From: Gerris lacustris
Taxonomy: Eukaryota > Arthropoda > Insecta > Hemiptera > Gerridae
Assembly (NCBI GenBank): GCA_951217055.1
Contig: OX578277.1
Location: 106,090,119 to 106,154,118, forward strand
DNA length: 64,000 bases
Direction of reading: 5' to 3'
The translations under genes and the position numbers were made by a program. Position 1 is the stretch's first letter. Every line of letters begins with the position of its first letter. Positions 1 through 11,600 of this stretch are shown in pieces. The notes beneath the pieces were generated by a model. It worked only from the letters and a program-made list of their open reading frames with translations, was not told the DNA's origin and did not search any database.

Positions 1-254
1 CCTACTTTACACATCTACTCAATTGTAATCAAATGCTGTGAATGATCATCAATGTAAATCAAATCCTACTTTACACATCTACTCAATTGTAATCAAATGC
101 TGTGAATGATCATCAATGTAAATCAAATCCTACTTTACACATCTACTCAATTGTAATCAAATGCTGTGAATGATCATCAATGTAAATCAAATCCTACTTT
201 ACACATCTACTCAATTGTAATCAAATGCCGTGAATTATCATCAATGTAAATAAA
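1..254. repeat. 64-bp minisatellite, four units
   Basis: Four head-to-tail units of 64 bp start at 1, 65, 129 and 193 with cctactttacacatctactc. The first three are essentially identical. The fourth carries a few substitutions and decays into unique sequence near 254. The array probably continues to the left of the window. Confidence 0.95.
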
Positions 255-1111
255 ATTCTCTCTATCTAGGATTTAAACCAAATATATCAGTGTTTAGACC
301 TTGGTTTTAGGTGAGTGTTCTTGTTCTTAATCAAATCAGCTGTTCTAGTCTGTTTCTATTTATTTTACTTGGATTTTATTATTAATCAAATATTATATTT
401 CATTGTTGATTTTAAAGTAAGTGTTTTTGAAAAATAATATTAAAAAGAATGTAAAATTGAAAGTGATAAAAGTTTGTTATCTTATTCACTCCATTAAACA
501 AACCCTTTACTTAATATATATTTATTATATATATTATATTTATTTTATTATTTATTTTATTTATTTATTTATTTTATATTATTTTATTATATATTTTTAT
601 CTTATGTCTCTCATTGTTTCTTCATCTGTCATGAAGTTATTTCTTTCCCCGGCTGTGATTTACTTTATTTTTTTTATATCTTACTCTTCTCTTTCAAATT
701 GTTAAAAATATTTAAAAAAAAGTCAATCCAAAGTTGTATTGTTGTAAAAATAATTGTGATTATTACAATAATTAAATTGTTTTTCTTAGTTTACTTATTA
801 TTTATTTAATTATTTTTTTCAAAAGATACAAAGAATCGTTTACTTGTTTAATGTAATTTTTACAAATTTGTACTTTAATTTAAGGCCTCTACACACTATT
901 TGGGCGCTGGACTGGTCTGGGCATTTTTAAGACTTGTGCGGAGACCATAATATTGTGGGTAAGGTGACTTACAAACCTTACAGTAGCCATACAGCCCTCT
1001 ATAACTGTAAACTAAACCATTTGCAATTTTTTTTTACGAATATTGATATTTTGACAACACTGTCGACTATTGAGACTCTACTGTACATAGTATGTAGAGA
1101 GAGAAAGTATT
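255..1111. other. AT-rich sequence, no gene seen
   Basis: No coding exon, RNA gene or bounded element is apparent. 515-605 is a low-complexity T/A run. The frames here are short and biased to Phe/Tyr/Ile, as expected of AT-rich noncoding DNA. Confidence 0.6.
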
Positions 1112-1395
1112 GTGATAGTTAAAAAAATTGATTTTGCTTCCGAGCTTGCCGAAAGTAACGGAAGCTATGCGATCATTCTGAAGAGCAAAAAAAAAATGTA
1201 TGTCTCCAATTTCAATAATTCCAAGACATTGGTTCCGTGCTGTTGTTTAATTTTTGAAAACCAACATATTTTAAAAACTTCACATCCGATTTTAATGAAG
1301 TTTGTATGGAAGGTCATAATTAGCCCATTGTTGGTCCCATATAAGTTTCAACCTTCTGCGATCATTTGTTTCTCTTCCACATGCGTACAAACATA
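1112..1395 (-). repeat. Dispersed repeat family D, fragment
   Basis: Inverted relative to the fuller copies at 2225-2765 and 53200-53797. It shares the terminal motif (ttgcttccg, then ggaagctatg and a ttctgaagaac-like palindrome) and the stretch ending in tgtacaaacatacatttatt. It carries no intact reading frame of its own. Confidence 0.6.
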
Positions 1396-1537
1396 CATTT
1401 ATTTACACCTATATCTTATTAGTATGAAACTTTTATAGTTAATAAAAAGTAGCCTGCAGATAGCCCTAGATTAATTTGAACCGTCTGAGCTCTTTAACTT
1501 TTGCTAATTTGATACTTTAATTTTCGTAAAAAAACAA

Positions 1538-1757
1538 TTAACCCTTCGACTGCGGAGGTATCACCAGGTGATATCTAGCATTTTCAACTGAGTGGCGGGA
1601 GGTATCACTTGGTGATACCGCATGGTTTGGAAAGGCGTGTTTTATTCGAGAGAGAGGATAATGGAACTTCTTCAAATGGGTTCCTTAGTTGTGCGGCCGC
1701 CTCAGAGATAGACCCAACATCATTTCACTCGTTTACTCCTGCTATGCTGGTTTGCAG

Positions 1758-1792
<35 letters not shown>

Positions 1793-1856
1793 AGACCCGC
1801 AACACTTCAGCCCCTGGATAGACCCTAAGGGAAAGGTCCCGCAGTCAAAGGGTTAA
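1538..1856. mobile_element. piggyBac-type MITE with TTAA target duplication
   Basis: TTAA lies at both ends (1538-1541 and 1853-1856). The 14-bp terminal inverted repeats are CCCTTCGACTGCGG on the left and CCCTTTGACTGCGG (reverse complement) on the right, one mismatch. TTAA with CCCTTTG-type ends is typical of the piggyBac superfamily. The 311-bp body has no transposase. It contains two near-palindromes of the form GGTATCACYWGGTGATA near the left end (about 1556-1575 and 1601-1620) and a poly-T run at 1760-1789. A non-autonomous piggyBac derivative is the best reading. Confidence 0.85.
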
Positions 1857-1865
1857 ACAAATTAG

Positions 1866-1960
1866 ACAATAATGGCTTGTAAAAGTATAAAATCAATAAA
1901 GTACATGATAGGATGCAGGAAGCTATGTGCCACACCAATTGGAAGTCTATTTTTAGTCCA
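1866..1960 (-). repeat. Family D end fragment
   Basis: Contains the D terminus read inverted: aatggcttgtaaaagtataa, a spacer, then gaagctatgtgccacac. It is inverted relative to the D copy that begins about 270 bp to the right. Confidence 0.6.
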
Positions 1961-2224
1961 AAAAAGTTTGTCTGTCACTTGTGCAGGTGTGGAGCCTTAA
2001 TTACTGAGCTGATTTCAATGAAATGTGGCATATATTTTCAGAAAAATATCCTATGGCAAAAATCAAGAAATGAATTATTCTCTTATAAGTCTATCTGATC
2101 TGTAAAGACGTTAGAAAATATTTGAAAAGATCATGGGGCTACAACAATAGAAAAGGAAAAATGCTAAAACTCTGCATTGTGGGTTAAGTTTCCTGCCGGA
2201 ATTATACTGGTTTAAAAGAATGAC

Positions 2225-2765
2225 ACTTCTGTTAAACATTGACTGCCAATTAGTGTGGCACATAGCTTCCCCGCATCCTATCACGTACTTTATTGATTTT
2301 ATGCTTTTACAAGCCATTATTGTCTAATTTATTTAATTGTTTCCCCAAAATTGTTTTGATTTTTTTACATGAATTAAATTATCAATTAAGCAAAAGTTTT
2401 AGAGTGCAGATGGTCGAAATTAATCACGTGCTATCTGTGGTCTACTTTCGACAAACCATCCAAAATTTCATAAAAATCAGATGAGTACTTTTGAAGATAT
2501 AGGTGTAAATAAATGTATGTTTGTGCTTATGTGGAAGATAAACAAATGGACGCTGAAGGTTGAAACTTAGCGAACGTGTAGTTTTTAAAATTATGTTGGT
2601 TCACAAAAATTGAGCGACAGACAGACACGGACATAAAATGTTCCCTGATGTCTGAAACAGATTTCTGTCTTTGAATTTTTAAAATTGGAAACACTAAATA
2701 TTTTCGTTCTTCAGAACGATCACAAGCGAGATAGCACGATAGCATGCTCGGAAGCAAAAATGGGT
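2225..2765 (+). repeat. Family D repeat, near full length
   Basis: Runs from the gactgccaattagtgtggca end, through cagatgagtacttttga-like and cagacagacacgg segments, to the end with ttttcgttcttcagaacgat and ggaagcaaaaat. The same order is found at 53200-53797 and, interrupted, at 52155-53100. Both ends carry a cacatagcttcc-like motif in direct orientation. No protein is conserved among the copies, so a non-coding dispersed repeat is the safest call. Confidence 0.7.
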
Positions 2766-3172
2766 TTTTATTTATGAGACTGTCATCAGATATTTTAAAC
2801 CAATTAATTAATTTCAGCTGGAAACTATACCCTCAATGCACTGCTTTTGTGAAGGTTTAGTATTTTTACCTTTCTATAGTTGCAGCACAAGAATTTATAC
2901 TTACGTATATCAAAAAGTTTTGTATGGATTTTTAATTTATCTAAAAACCCAGATGCCATTTCATTTTAAAGGACTTAGTCCAAAATTGCTTTAATCCCAT
3001 AAATATATCAACACCTCAAAATATGTATAATCAACTCTTCAAGATATAATTACATTAAATAATTTATTATTCTGACTTTAGGAATTTCCTATTAAAATCA
3101 GGTATTTTTTTTAAAAGAAATGTCGACACTATTTATTGACTAACTTTAAAAATTAATTTACTTTTAACAAAC
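2766..3172. other. No feature recognised
   Basis: AT-rich sequence without a convincing exon, tRNA or bounded repeat. Confidence 0.5.
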
Positions 3173-3270
3173 TTTGGTACTTGTTGATTAGGAGCCCTCC
3201 CTAAAAATTAGAGGTGATCTTAAACCACCTTTAACTTTTAGGGAGGGCTCCTAATCAACTAGTACCCAAA
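3173..3270. repeat. 98-bp hairpin with near-perfect 33-bp arms
   Basis: Arms running from tttggtac and from gggtact-type sequence pair around gttgattaggagccctccct on the left and its exact complement on the right, with one mismatch (t/t) near the base. The loop contains a further aggtg/cacct pairing. It could be a miniature foldback insertion or an RNA hairpin. The sequence does not decide. Confidence 0.75.
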
Positions 3271-3828
3271 CTTTTTTCAAGTAAGCAAAGCAAAACAAAT
3301 GAACAAATAAATGGACTTTTTACTGCTACAAATAATTTATTTTATGTAAAAAAAAAAGGCAAGAATTATTCTTATAATATAATAGCACATAATATTGACA
3401 ACAATTAAAAATCTAAATTTTTTTTTTTTTTTTTACAATAGTTAAAGGTTATTAACCTTAATTTAACCTTGGTTATTAACCTTAGGTTATTAAATTGTTT
3501 GTTTTTTTACGTGTAAAAATTATGTTTATTTACTTGTATAATGGTAACTTATTTTATATATTTACAATAGAATATTTTAAAGTTTGTAGTATACAATATA
3601 AAAAAAACAAACAAGTTATTTTGGTAACTTCATCTCAGTTTGAGTAGATATGAAGATCTAATAAGTGAAGATAGCGGTACTTTCTGATCTAGGTGAGCAG
3701 GTAAGTCTTCCGTTATGATTTAATATTCTTCTTCATATTTCTACATTGACCCTGAAAATTGATAAATAAACAATTTTAAGAAAACAAAGATTAGCTTAAG
3801 AAATAAGAGCGTTAATGGAGGTCATTTT
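3271..3828. other. No feature recognised
   Basis: AT-rich and apparently non-coding. Contains a poly-T tract (3418-3434) followed by a cluster of ttaacctt-like repeats. Confidence 0.5.
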
Positions 3829-3840
3829 AATAAATACAAG

Positions 3841-4308
3841 TAGTAGTAGTGGTAGTAGTAATCTAGTATTTCCTACTAGAACGGGTTGTACAAACAATTT
3901 GTTCGAACCTTGCAATTAAGCCTTATAGTAGACCCATTTTACTTGCCCCAGCTACTTCACACATCATACATTTGTACATTGTACTGCCGAAGCGAGTATG
4001 GTATGGTCGTAGTAAGCTATATAAGCTTGGGGGAAAAGCACCCCATAGGGTGTCCCTCGTCTTGCTCCGTCCTCGAACCATAGATACAAATCACATCATC
4101 ATGACACGGATCGGACCCAATTTAATCGGACCACATCAAAAAGTAGGGGAAGAGTGCCCCATAGGGGGTGTCCCTCGCCCTGCTCCGTCTGTGATTCATA
4201 GATGTAATTCAGAGTATCATGACACGGGATCGAACCCACGACCTCGATTCGCCTTGATTTATTGATAGCTGGCGAGCGCCTAGAGCCCCTCAGTCACACA
4301 GGCTCCCT
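3841..4308 (-). mobile_element. tRNA-derived SINE, copy 1
   Basis: Read on the minus strand, the head starts at 4308 with a class-II-tRNA-like sequence: box A around TGACTGAGGGGCTCTAGGC and box B GGTTCGATCCC. A body with an internal duplicated block (ggggaagagtgccccatagg) follows, ending in a trinucleotide tail read as (agt)n on the plus strand at 3841-3860. The flanks carry a target duplication, aataaatacaa (3829-3839) and aatgaatacaa (4309-4319). The paralogue at 4437-4903 confirms both boundaries. Confidence 0.85.
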
Positions 4309-4436
4309 AATGAATACAAAGAAACAGTCTCCCTACGGAAGGTAATGCTTGTTTATTTATCAAAAAGCTTTCGGATTTTATAAAGCCACCATCAGTGCTT
4401 ATGAACAAACCTTATGTGTTAAAACTTACTAACATA

Positions 4437-4903
4437 GTAGTAGTAGTCTAGTACTTCCTACTAGAACAGGTAGGACAAACCACTTGTTCGAACCTAGCAA
4501 TTAGGCCATCTTTTAGGCCCCGTGGTGGAGAGTTCCAGCTACTTCATACATCATACATTTGTACATTGTAACGTCGAAGCGAGTACGGTGTGGTCATTAG
4601 TGAGCTATATAAGCGTGCATCAAAGCGTGGGGGAAGAGTCCCCATAAAGGGTGTCCCTCGCCCTGCTCCGTCCTCGAACCATAGATACAACACCATGACA
4701 CACATCATTATGACACGGATCGGACCCACATCAAAGAGTGGGGGAAGAGTGCCCCATAGGGGGTGTCCCTCGCCCTGCACTGCCTGTGATTCATTGATGC
4801 AATTCAGAGTATCATGGCATGTGATCGAACCCACGACCTCGATTCGCCTCTACTTATTAATAGCTGTGCGAGCACCTTAAGACTCTCTGCCATGCTTGCT
4901 CCT
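4437..4903 (-). mobile_element. tRNA-derived SINE, copy 2
   Basis: Same family and orientation as 3841-4308, with the same tRNA-like head, duplicated body and trinucleotide tail (plus-strand gtagtagtag at 4437). It is bounded by an exact 7-bp target duplication, TAACATA, at 4430-4436 and 4904-4910. It interrupts the sequence assigned to the Penelope-like remnant, so it is younger than that remnant. Confidence 0.88.
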
Positions 4904-4911
4904 TAACATAT

Positions 4912-5429
4912 AAATAATCCGAAATAGAAAGCTCATTAAATCGAACGAAATTAAATAAGCTCATTAAATCTTAGTAGGGAGAAGCTTCCTCTTTGATGAG
5001 AACTCTAGCTGGTGTGTCTTCTAGAATTAGTCTTACGTTAGTCTCCAACATCGTATGAGTCGCCCACTACTTATTTTTTTCTAATGTAACTCTAGTTCTA
5101 CCAGAATCAGTTTGGTCTTTTATAATTACTATTTCTTTGACTCGATCTTTAGCTTTAATTTTTATTATTTAATTGTATCTCTATTTCTAGCATTTATCAA
5201 TTAGTTTGTTGTTATTTTTAAACAATTTCTTTGTTTATTATTTGTTAATTGATTTGTTATTTCTATAACTCGTGTTTGATTAATATTTATCTTATTTAAT
5301 TTCTTGTTTATCTATTTTTTAGCTTGTTAGTTATTATATTTATCTCTTATTTTTGTAGCTTTTATTCGTTTACTTTTAATTTCTTTTATTCGTTTATTTA
5401 TATGTTGGTAAGTTTTAACGCTTATTGCT
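4912..5429. other. AT-rich interior of the possible Penelope-like remnant
   Basis: No open frame with recognisable motifs. Rich in att/ttt simple sequence. Confidence 0.4.
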
Positions 5430-5523
5430 TGTTCATAGGCACTGATGATGGCTTTTTAAAAGTCAAAAGCTGCTTCGATAAATAAACAAATATTATCTAC
5501 TGCGGAGAGACTGTTTCTTTTCA

Positions 5524-5529
5524 TTTATT
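5524..5529 (-). promoter_or_regulatory. Polyadenylation signal AATAAA
   Basis: AATAAA on the minus strand, about 170 bp beyond the stop codon of the Gly/Tyr/Pro-rich protein gene and in the same orientation. It is the first canonical signal found after the stop. Confidence 0.5.
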
Positions 5530-5695
5530 AACAAACAATATCTTACTTATGCTTAATGCATTCAATAACGTAAGTTGGTTATCATTAGCTCTGTAATAGT
5601 CTCGTATATGTACCTACCTACTGTATATGTTATACTTACATTATGTTATATGTACATACTGATTTTTTGTGACTGTTATTATGTTGTTACTTACA

Positions 5696-8600
5696 TTATG
5701 GTCTGATTCCATCGACAGGGCCGTTAGGTCCAGTCAGTAATCCACCTCTGAGGCCATATCTATTATCACAGCAGTATTGCTTGCCATAGTCACAGCTTCC
5801 CTGAAATCATCACAATATTTTACTGTTTTTTAACCTTAAACTGAAAGTACTTACAGAAGTGGGATCAATGCCTTTTGTAACTAAATTAAAAGATTTGAGA
5901 TTTATTAATGAAATTATACAATAAACTAATTGAAATAACTTCTAGCCTCGAGAACTCCTACAAAATATTTTATTATCTATCTTATACATTTTTTTTTTTT
6001 TTTTTTTTTTTTTTAACTCATATATTCCAATTTGCCTTTGGTCCAATTTTATTCTTTTGGATATTTTCTCATTTAGCATCTGTTTTATTTATTCTTTTAA
6101 CATTATTCAGCTAAATTAGCACAAATGTGTAAAATGTATAAACAAAATGGTTTACTTACGAATGAAAGCTGACTGGGGTGTTCACAGTTGAATGAGTGGA
6201 CACATCGGCAGCTAGAGTAGGCACTTGGGTCTGGAGAAATAGGACCACCTGGAGGGAATGGTGGTGGTGGATATGGTCTTCCTCCTGGAGGAATAGGATA
6301 TGGACCGGGATAGCCTCCTGGACCACCAGGGAAGCCTCCTGGCCCACCTGGAGGATACAAAGGACGGATAGGATGAGGATCGCCTGGTCCTACAGGATAT
6401 CCTGGACGATATGGTCCTCCTCGATATGGGTATGGCCCAGGTCCAGGGGGATAAGGTCCAGGAGGGTATGGACCACCACCAGGGTAGGGTCCAACTCCTG
6501 GGTAAGGTCCTGGTCCTGGATATGGACCTCTACCTGGAAAATATGGTCCTCCTTGGTAAGGATATGGTCCAGGAGGATATCCGTATCCTCCACCTGGGTA
6601 GCCACCTCCTAGATAGCCTCCACCTGGATAACCACCTCCTGGATAACCTCCTCCATAACCTCCTCCATATCCTCCAGTTAGTCCATCGAGAAGTTTTCCC
6701 AAGAAAAGTCTGGGACTACCTTCAGCTCTCTCTGTCCTCCTGAAAGTTTGAGTAAATTAATTTAAATTTGTTCTATTTTATTTGTTAATAAAGTAGGAAT
6801 ATCCTAGATTTGAAAAAAGTAATATAATTACATTTCTTTTTTTATAAAAAAGACTAGTTTTTCTTACAGTTTTAAAAACTATGTTATATAATTTAAGATA
6901 CATTCTGACAAATTACCCTGTCTTCCACTCTATTTAATTGAGTAACGACTTCACCATATTATAATAGTCAGGGAATATCAGCCGTAAACGCTTATCATTA
7001 TAAAACGCGTGTTAAATTCCATAATTCTTTTTAAGGATTTGAAGTAAAAAGAGAAATAAATAATAGGACGGAATCACTGGTCTGGGAATAGAAAGATTTA
7101 TTGAATGAGAAAGGTAGATCTTGATGAAGATGATTGCTTGGAACAGGCCCCCTGAGGCTTTAGTTAGCTTCTTATTATTGCTTGCAATAATTCTAAACTA
7201 AGACCCAATGATTCCCCTTGTTGCTTGTTATACACCAAACATAACAAATCGTTTTTTTTTTTAATAATCTATTTTTTATTCTTTTTACCTCCGAAATAAA
7301 AAACAAGATTAAAACCCTGATTTTATAAAATAGTCTTATAGACAAATATAATATTTCGAAAACTATGTAAATATGGAAAAAAATTAAACGTAGATTTGAT
7401 TTTTTTTTTCAAAATGGGCCAACAGTGGGGAGCTGTTGTGTTAACTATAGCTTATTACAGAGTAAGTTGATTACAATATGAGACATGGTCCTAGTTTAGT
7501 GTAAGGTAAGAGCGAGCTCAATATGAACGAGGGTCTCTGCCAGTTAATCCCACTAAGGTTTACCTTGTTAATCCCAGGGATTAACGTATAAATTAGTCCT
7601 TAATTACATGTTTCCTTGAAGCTAAAGGGGTTTAAACTTAAGTTAAGATCTATGTTTGTATTTGAATTTGTGAGAGAGTAATGTTTAAAGATATATAGGG
7701 TTGTAAATAAAACTCAAAGATTACTTAACATGATCAATTTATTGACTAACTATTTGAACCAATTTTTAACATACTTTTTCTTAGCATACTTGAAATCAAT
7801 GTTTAACCTAGAACGATGAAACTTGCATAGATTATGTATTTTCGATGACGATACGATAATAATCAGTCATTACTTTTACAAAATCGATTGTATTAGCCGA
7901 CAAATCAATACATTTCTGACAAATAATCGTAAATCCAATTATTAATTTATCTACACATCCTTTAAAGACAACCACAACAATTCCAATAAAAATAAATAGT
8001 CCAGTTATTTTAGTCATAAATATATGGCTTCTGTTCTAAAAAAATCGGAGCTTAATTATTTTTTGATCGCTTCATTTTGACGTTCTGAAAAACATATTGA
8101 AAATATGGTTAGGTCGCGTTAATAGATCGATATTCAAGGGCAAAGGTCAATAAATTCGGTTTTTTGTGAATATCAAAATTAAAGATAACAAAATTTTTCC
8201 ACAAAAAAAATTGCATTAATTTTTTACGTACAATGGACGGTTTACGGATTATAGGGCGAAGAATATCTATGAATATTTAGTATCCGTTGCCGCACCACTT
8301 TTTTTTTACGAATATCACTTTTTCTATGGCTCGGAGACAAATTAAGGTTATTATCAAAATGCAAGATTATTAAATTTCCCACATAAGAACGTCCCACGCA
8401 TTTTTTATGTACAACGGACACAGCGACGTCCGCTATTAAGGGTCCGATATAGTAATGTTCTATGCTATTCTACTGTATTAATGGGCAAGGGGGCCATTGC
8501 CCAGGGGGCCGTGTCTCCAAGGGGCCCGGGCCACCAGGGGGTGGCCTTTTATTTTTTACAACCAAAAAGGCAAGAAGGAAATTGTGAGCAGTGGCGTGAC

Positions 8601-11600
8601 TATAGGCCCGAATTGTGGGTGGGCCCCCGGTACCAGGGGGCCCAAATAAAGAAAAAAAAAAACATGAAACTATCTCTCTTTGTACTTACCAGCTACAAAA
8701 CAACTCAATTATTTGTTTTTTTTTAGCCCATCTTAGTTATATAAACTTCTAAATTCGTTCCCACCAAACATCTTTTCCTGTAAGGACAAACTTGCCCTCA
8801 GAAATCCTTAAAACTCATCCTTTTTGCACTTAAATTTTGAGTTATGACTACTGTCTTGTATTGAAAAAAGATCACTTGCACGAAATAATAATAACAGACA
8901 AAAAAATGAATTTTTCTATTTCTATTAAATTCCACGATTTGCCGCCCGACCAAAGAGACAAATTGCTGCCCGACCAAAGACCCCTGCATTAGATTCTGTT
9001 TGTTAGTATTCATCAAAATTGCTTATTAAATCTATGTTTTAAGGCTATCTTTTATTTACTGTTAATAAACACTTTTTATAGCTAGTAAGTGTACTTTCAT
9101 TGAGGTATACCCCTTTGTATTATTATTTGATATAATTATTTGTTATATAACGGACTTTGATAATAGCGGACACTGCTCAGGCTCTATTAGTCCGTTATAG
9201 TGAAGTTTGTAAGAATTTTTAGAATATAAATGTGTGGTTGGTAGGACTGATAAAAAAACGAGGGAAAAAAGGGGTAGAGAAGCGTGTGGCGTGAGTAGAG
9301 CGTAGTTGTTCAGTTTGGAATGTGTATTATGTTGTATGTTGTAACTTTGTATTGCATTATTATTGGAGAACTTTAATTACAATTTTACTTTCTGGAGTTA
9401 ATGGTGTTGTGGAGTATTATTTATTATTTCAATTCAGAAGTGGGATGTAGATAAGAACTGCCGAAGGAAACAGTGATTACGGAGTTAACTTTAAATTTTT
9501 GGAGTTGTGTTTTTTTTTAGCTACTACGGTTGTGCGTTATATCTTATGTACTATGTCGCGGGAAGATTTAGTCAGTGTTTCGTCCGAGACAAACTCGGTA
9601 AATGTGGACGATAATCCGGAAATGGTTCGTCGCGTTATTATAGGTGAGAAGAGTGATAATTCGGCGGGTGAGATGGGCCGAGCCCAGGCTGGCGTTATCG
9701 GCGTCGGAGGCTTGCCACAATCAGACAATAACCAATTACTTACACTGTTAGTTCAAAGTCAACAATTGATGATGCAAATGATGTCTCAACAATCAGCTAC
9801 TACCAGGTACACCGCGGTACCCGATTTGAATAAGACTTTACCTAGTTTTACTGGTCGGGAAACGTCGAATAGAGCGGAGGATTGGCTTCGGTCTATAAAT
9901 GGAGTCGCGGGACTTAATGCGTGGCCAGATAATTTTCGTGTCGAAGCTGCCCGTGCCAGCATGGTTGGAGCAGCCAAAGATTGGTTCAGTGGTTATAGTT
10001 TTAGTTCGTGGTCGGATTTCGAAACACAGTTCAAATCCACGTTTATAGGCGTTACCAATTTATCTGAGAAATGGCGGGCTCTAAGTTCGCGTGTGCAAGG
10101 ACCTGATGAAGATGTAAATGATTATTTTCATGCTAAAATAAGACTTTGTCGTGCGTTGGATTTACCGTTTTGTGAAATTAAAAATATGGTTGCTGAAGGT
10201 CTTCGGTCTAGAGACCTAAGTCTACATTTATTATCGGTGCACATGTATGATGTGAATGAACTGTTCCAGGAAATCAAAAATTTTGAGAAAATGATACTGA
10301 ATAGACGAAAGCACTTTAAAACATCTGATCACCAAACACGGAACTTTCCAAGAAACAGGTTAGAACATCAAAACAATAGAAAGGTAAAAACTGAATCTTG
10401 TCCTTCACCTGAATCTCCACCGACAACAGAAAAATCCGGTATTGTTTGCAGAAACTGTTCTGCCGTTGGACATTTTACGCGTAACTGTCCTGAAGTGAAG
10501 TGTTACAACTGTGGAAAACTATCGCATCTAGCGAGAGATTGTCCTGATCCCAAGAGCCAGCGAAAATGTTATGGGTGTGGTTCCTTAGATCATGTTAGAA
10601 ATCAATGCAGTCTTGGCAAGAGCATTACAAGAGTTAAACGGGAAGTTAATTTGGTCACAGAGCCGAAGAGCGATACAACTATCGAAAGGTTTTTCAAAGT
10701 TGTTTTAGTCAATGGAATGTTTCAGTGTACAGCTTTTATTGACGGTGGCAGTGGAGTGTGCACTATTAAAGAGAGTGTTGTTAGTCGATGTCGTTTGGAA
10801 GAGCTGAATGGTAAAGTGGATTTGTTTAGTTATGGAAATCAAGGTGATATCCCGACTGTGACTTGCCATAAATATGTAGCCGTTAATGTTCAATTAGATG
10901 GTGTAGACGTGCCTGTCCATATGTATATTGTTAAAGACACTGTTCAAAATGTTGACATTATATTAGGACGTCCATTTACTGAAAAACCAGACATTGCTTA
11001 TGCTAGAGTAGGAGATAGACTTTATTTTGGAAACTATGACAGTGAAATATTTCAATCTTTGGATTTGCCAATTGTAGATGTTCCTAATAGATGTAAAGTT
11101 ATGTGTAATGAAATGTGTGTTATTCCAGAACAGTCTATGAACTTTATTAAAGTAAAAATTTTGGACAATGATTTAGAAGTACCTGTGGTTAATAAAACTA
11201 ATAATATTTTAAAACTAGATGTCGGTAACATCATAGGGACAATTAAACCAGATTTTGCTAATGATGTCAGTGAACCCGTGAAAGAACCTATTACAAAGGA
11301 GATGTTAAATGTCGGCGAATCTGTATCTAATGAACAGTGGTGTAAATTAACAGATTTGGTGAACCAATACAGGTCATGTTTTGCTCTGAACATTCGTGAA
11401 ATAGGCTGCACTTCCCTGATCAAAATGGACATAGAAGACAATGACATTCCGGTCAGAAGTAAACCTTATAAAGTGACCAAAAATCAAAGTGAAGAAATAT
11501 CGAAAGTGATACGTGAGTGGAAAGACTGTGGTATTGCCAAGGATACTGTATCTTCATATGCATCACCAGTAATTTTGGTGCCGAAGAAAAATGGAGAAGG

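Larger units (their letters stand above)
4312..5545. mobile_element. Possible Penelope-like remnant with inverted ends
   Basis: 4312-4430 and 5430-5545 carry the same sequence in opposite orientations: cactgatgatggcttt, a short spacer, gaaagc or a variant, a gataaataaacaa segment, then gggagactgtttcttt. The CTGATGA...GAAA arrangement matches the conserved core of hammerhead ribozymes, which are known from the terminal repeats of Penelope-like elements. A third version lies at 61390-61430. No reverse transcriptase or GIY-YIG sequence is visible between the arms, and a SINE has inserted at 4437-4903. The family assignment is inference. Confidence 0.4.
6740..9203 (-). other. Intron 1, part 3' of the retrotransposon
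   Basis: Intronic sequence of the minus-strand gene between the LTR element and exon 2. It is AT-rich. It holds a GC-rich repeat at 8481-8655 and a small frame at 8017-7832, listed separately. I see no other exon that fits the phase. Confidence 0.65.

Noticed and set aside
6196..6612. Plus-strand and other-frame minus-strand open frames over exon 2
   Set aside because: They are shadows of the GGY/GPYP repeat coding exon on the minus strand; only that frame joins to both flanking exons in phase.
7832..8017. Hydrophobic 61-codon frame as an alternative first exon
   Set aside because: The only nearby donor gives phase 0, but exon 2 needs two bases from the previous exon; kept only as a low-confidence frame.
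9499..9552. Gag-pol frame start at the TTG at 9499
   Set aside because: The frame is open there but has no ATG; the first ATG in frame is at 9553 and is the credible start in a eukaryote.
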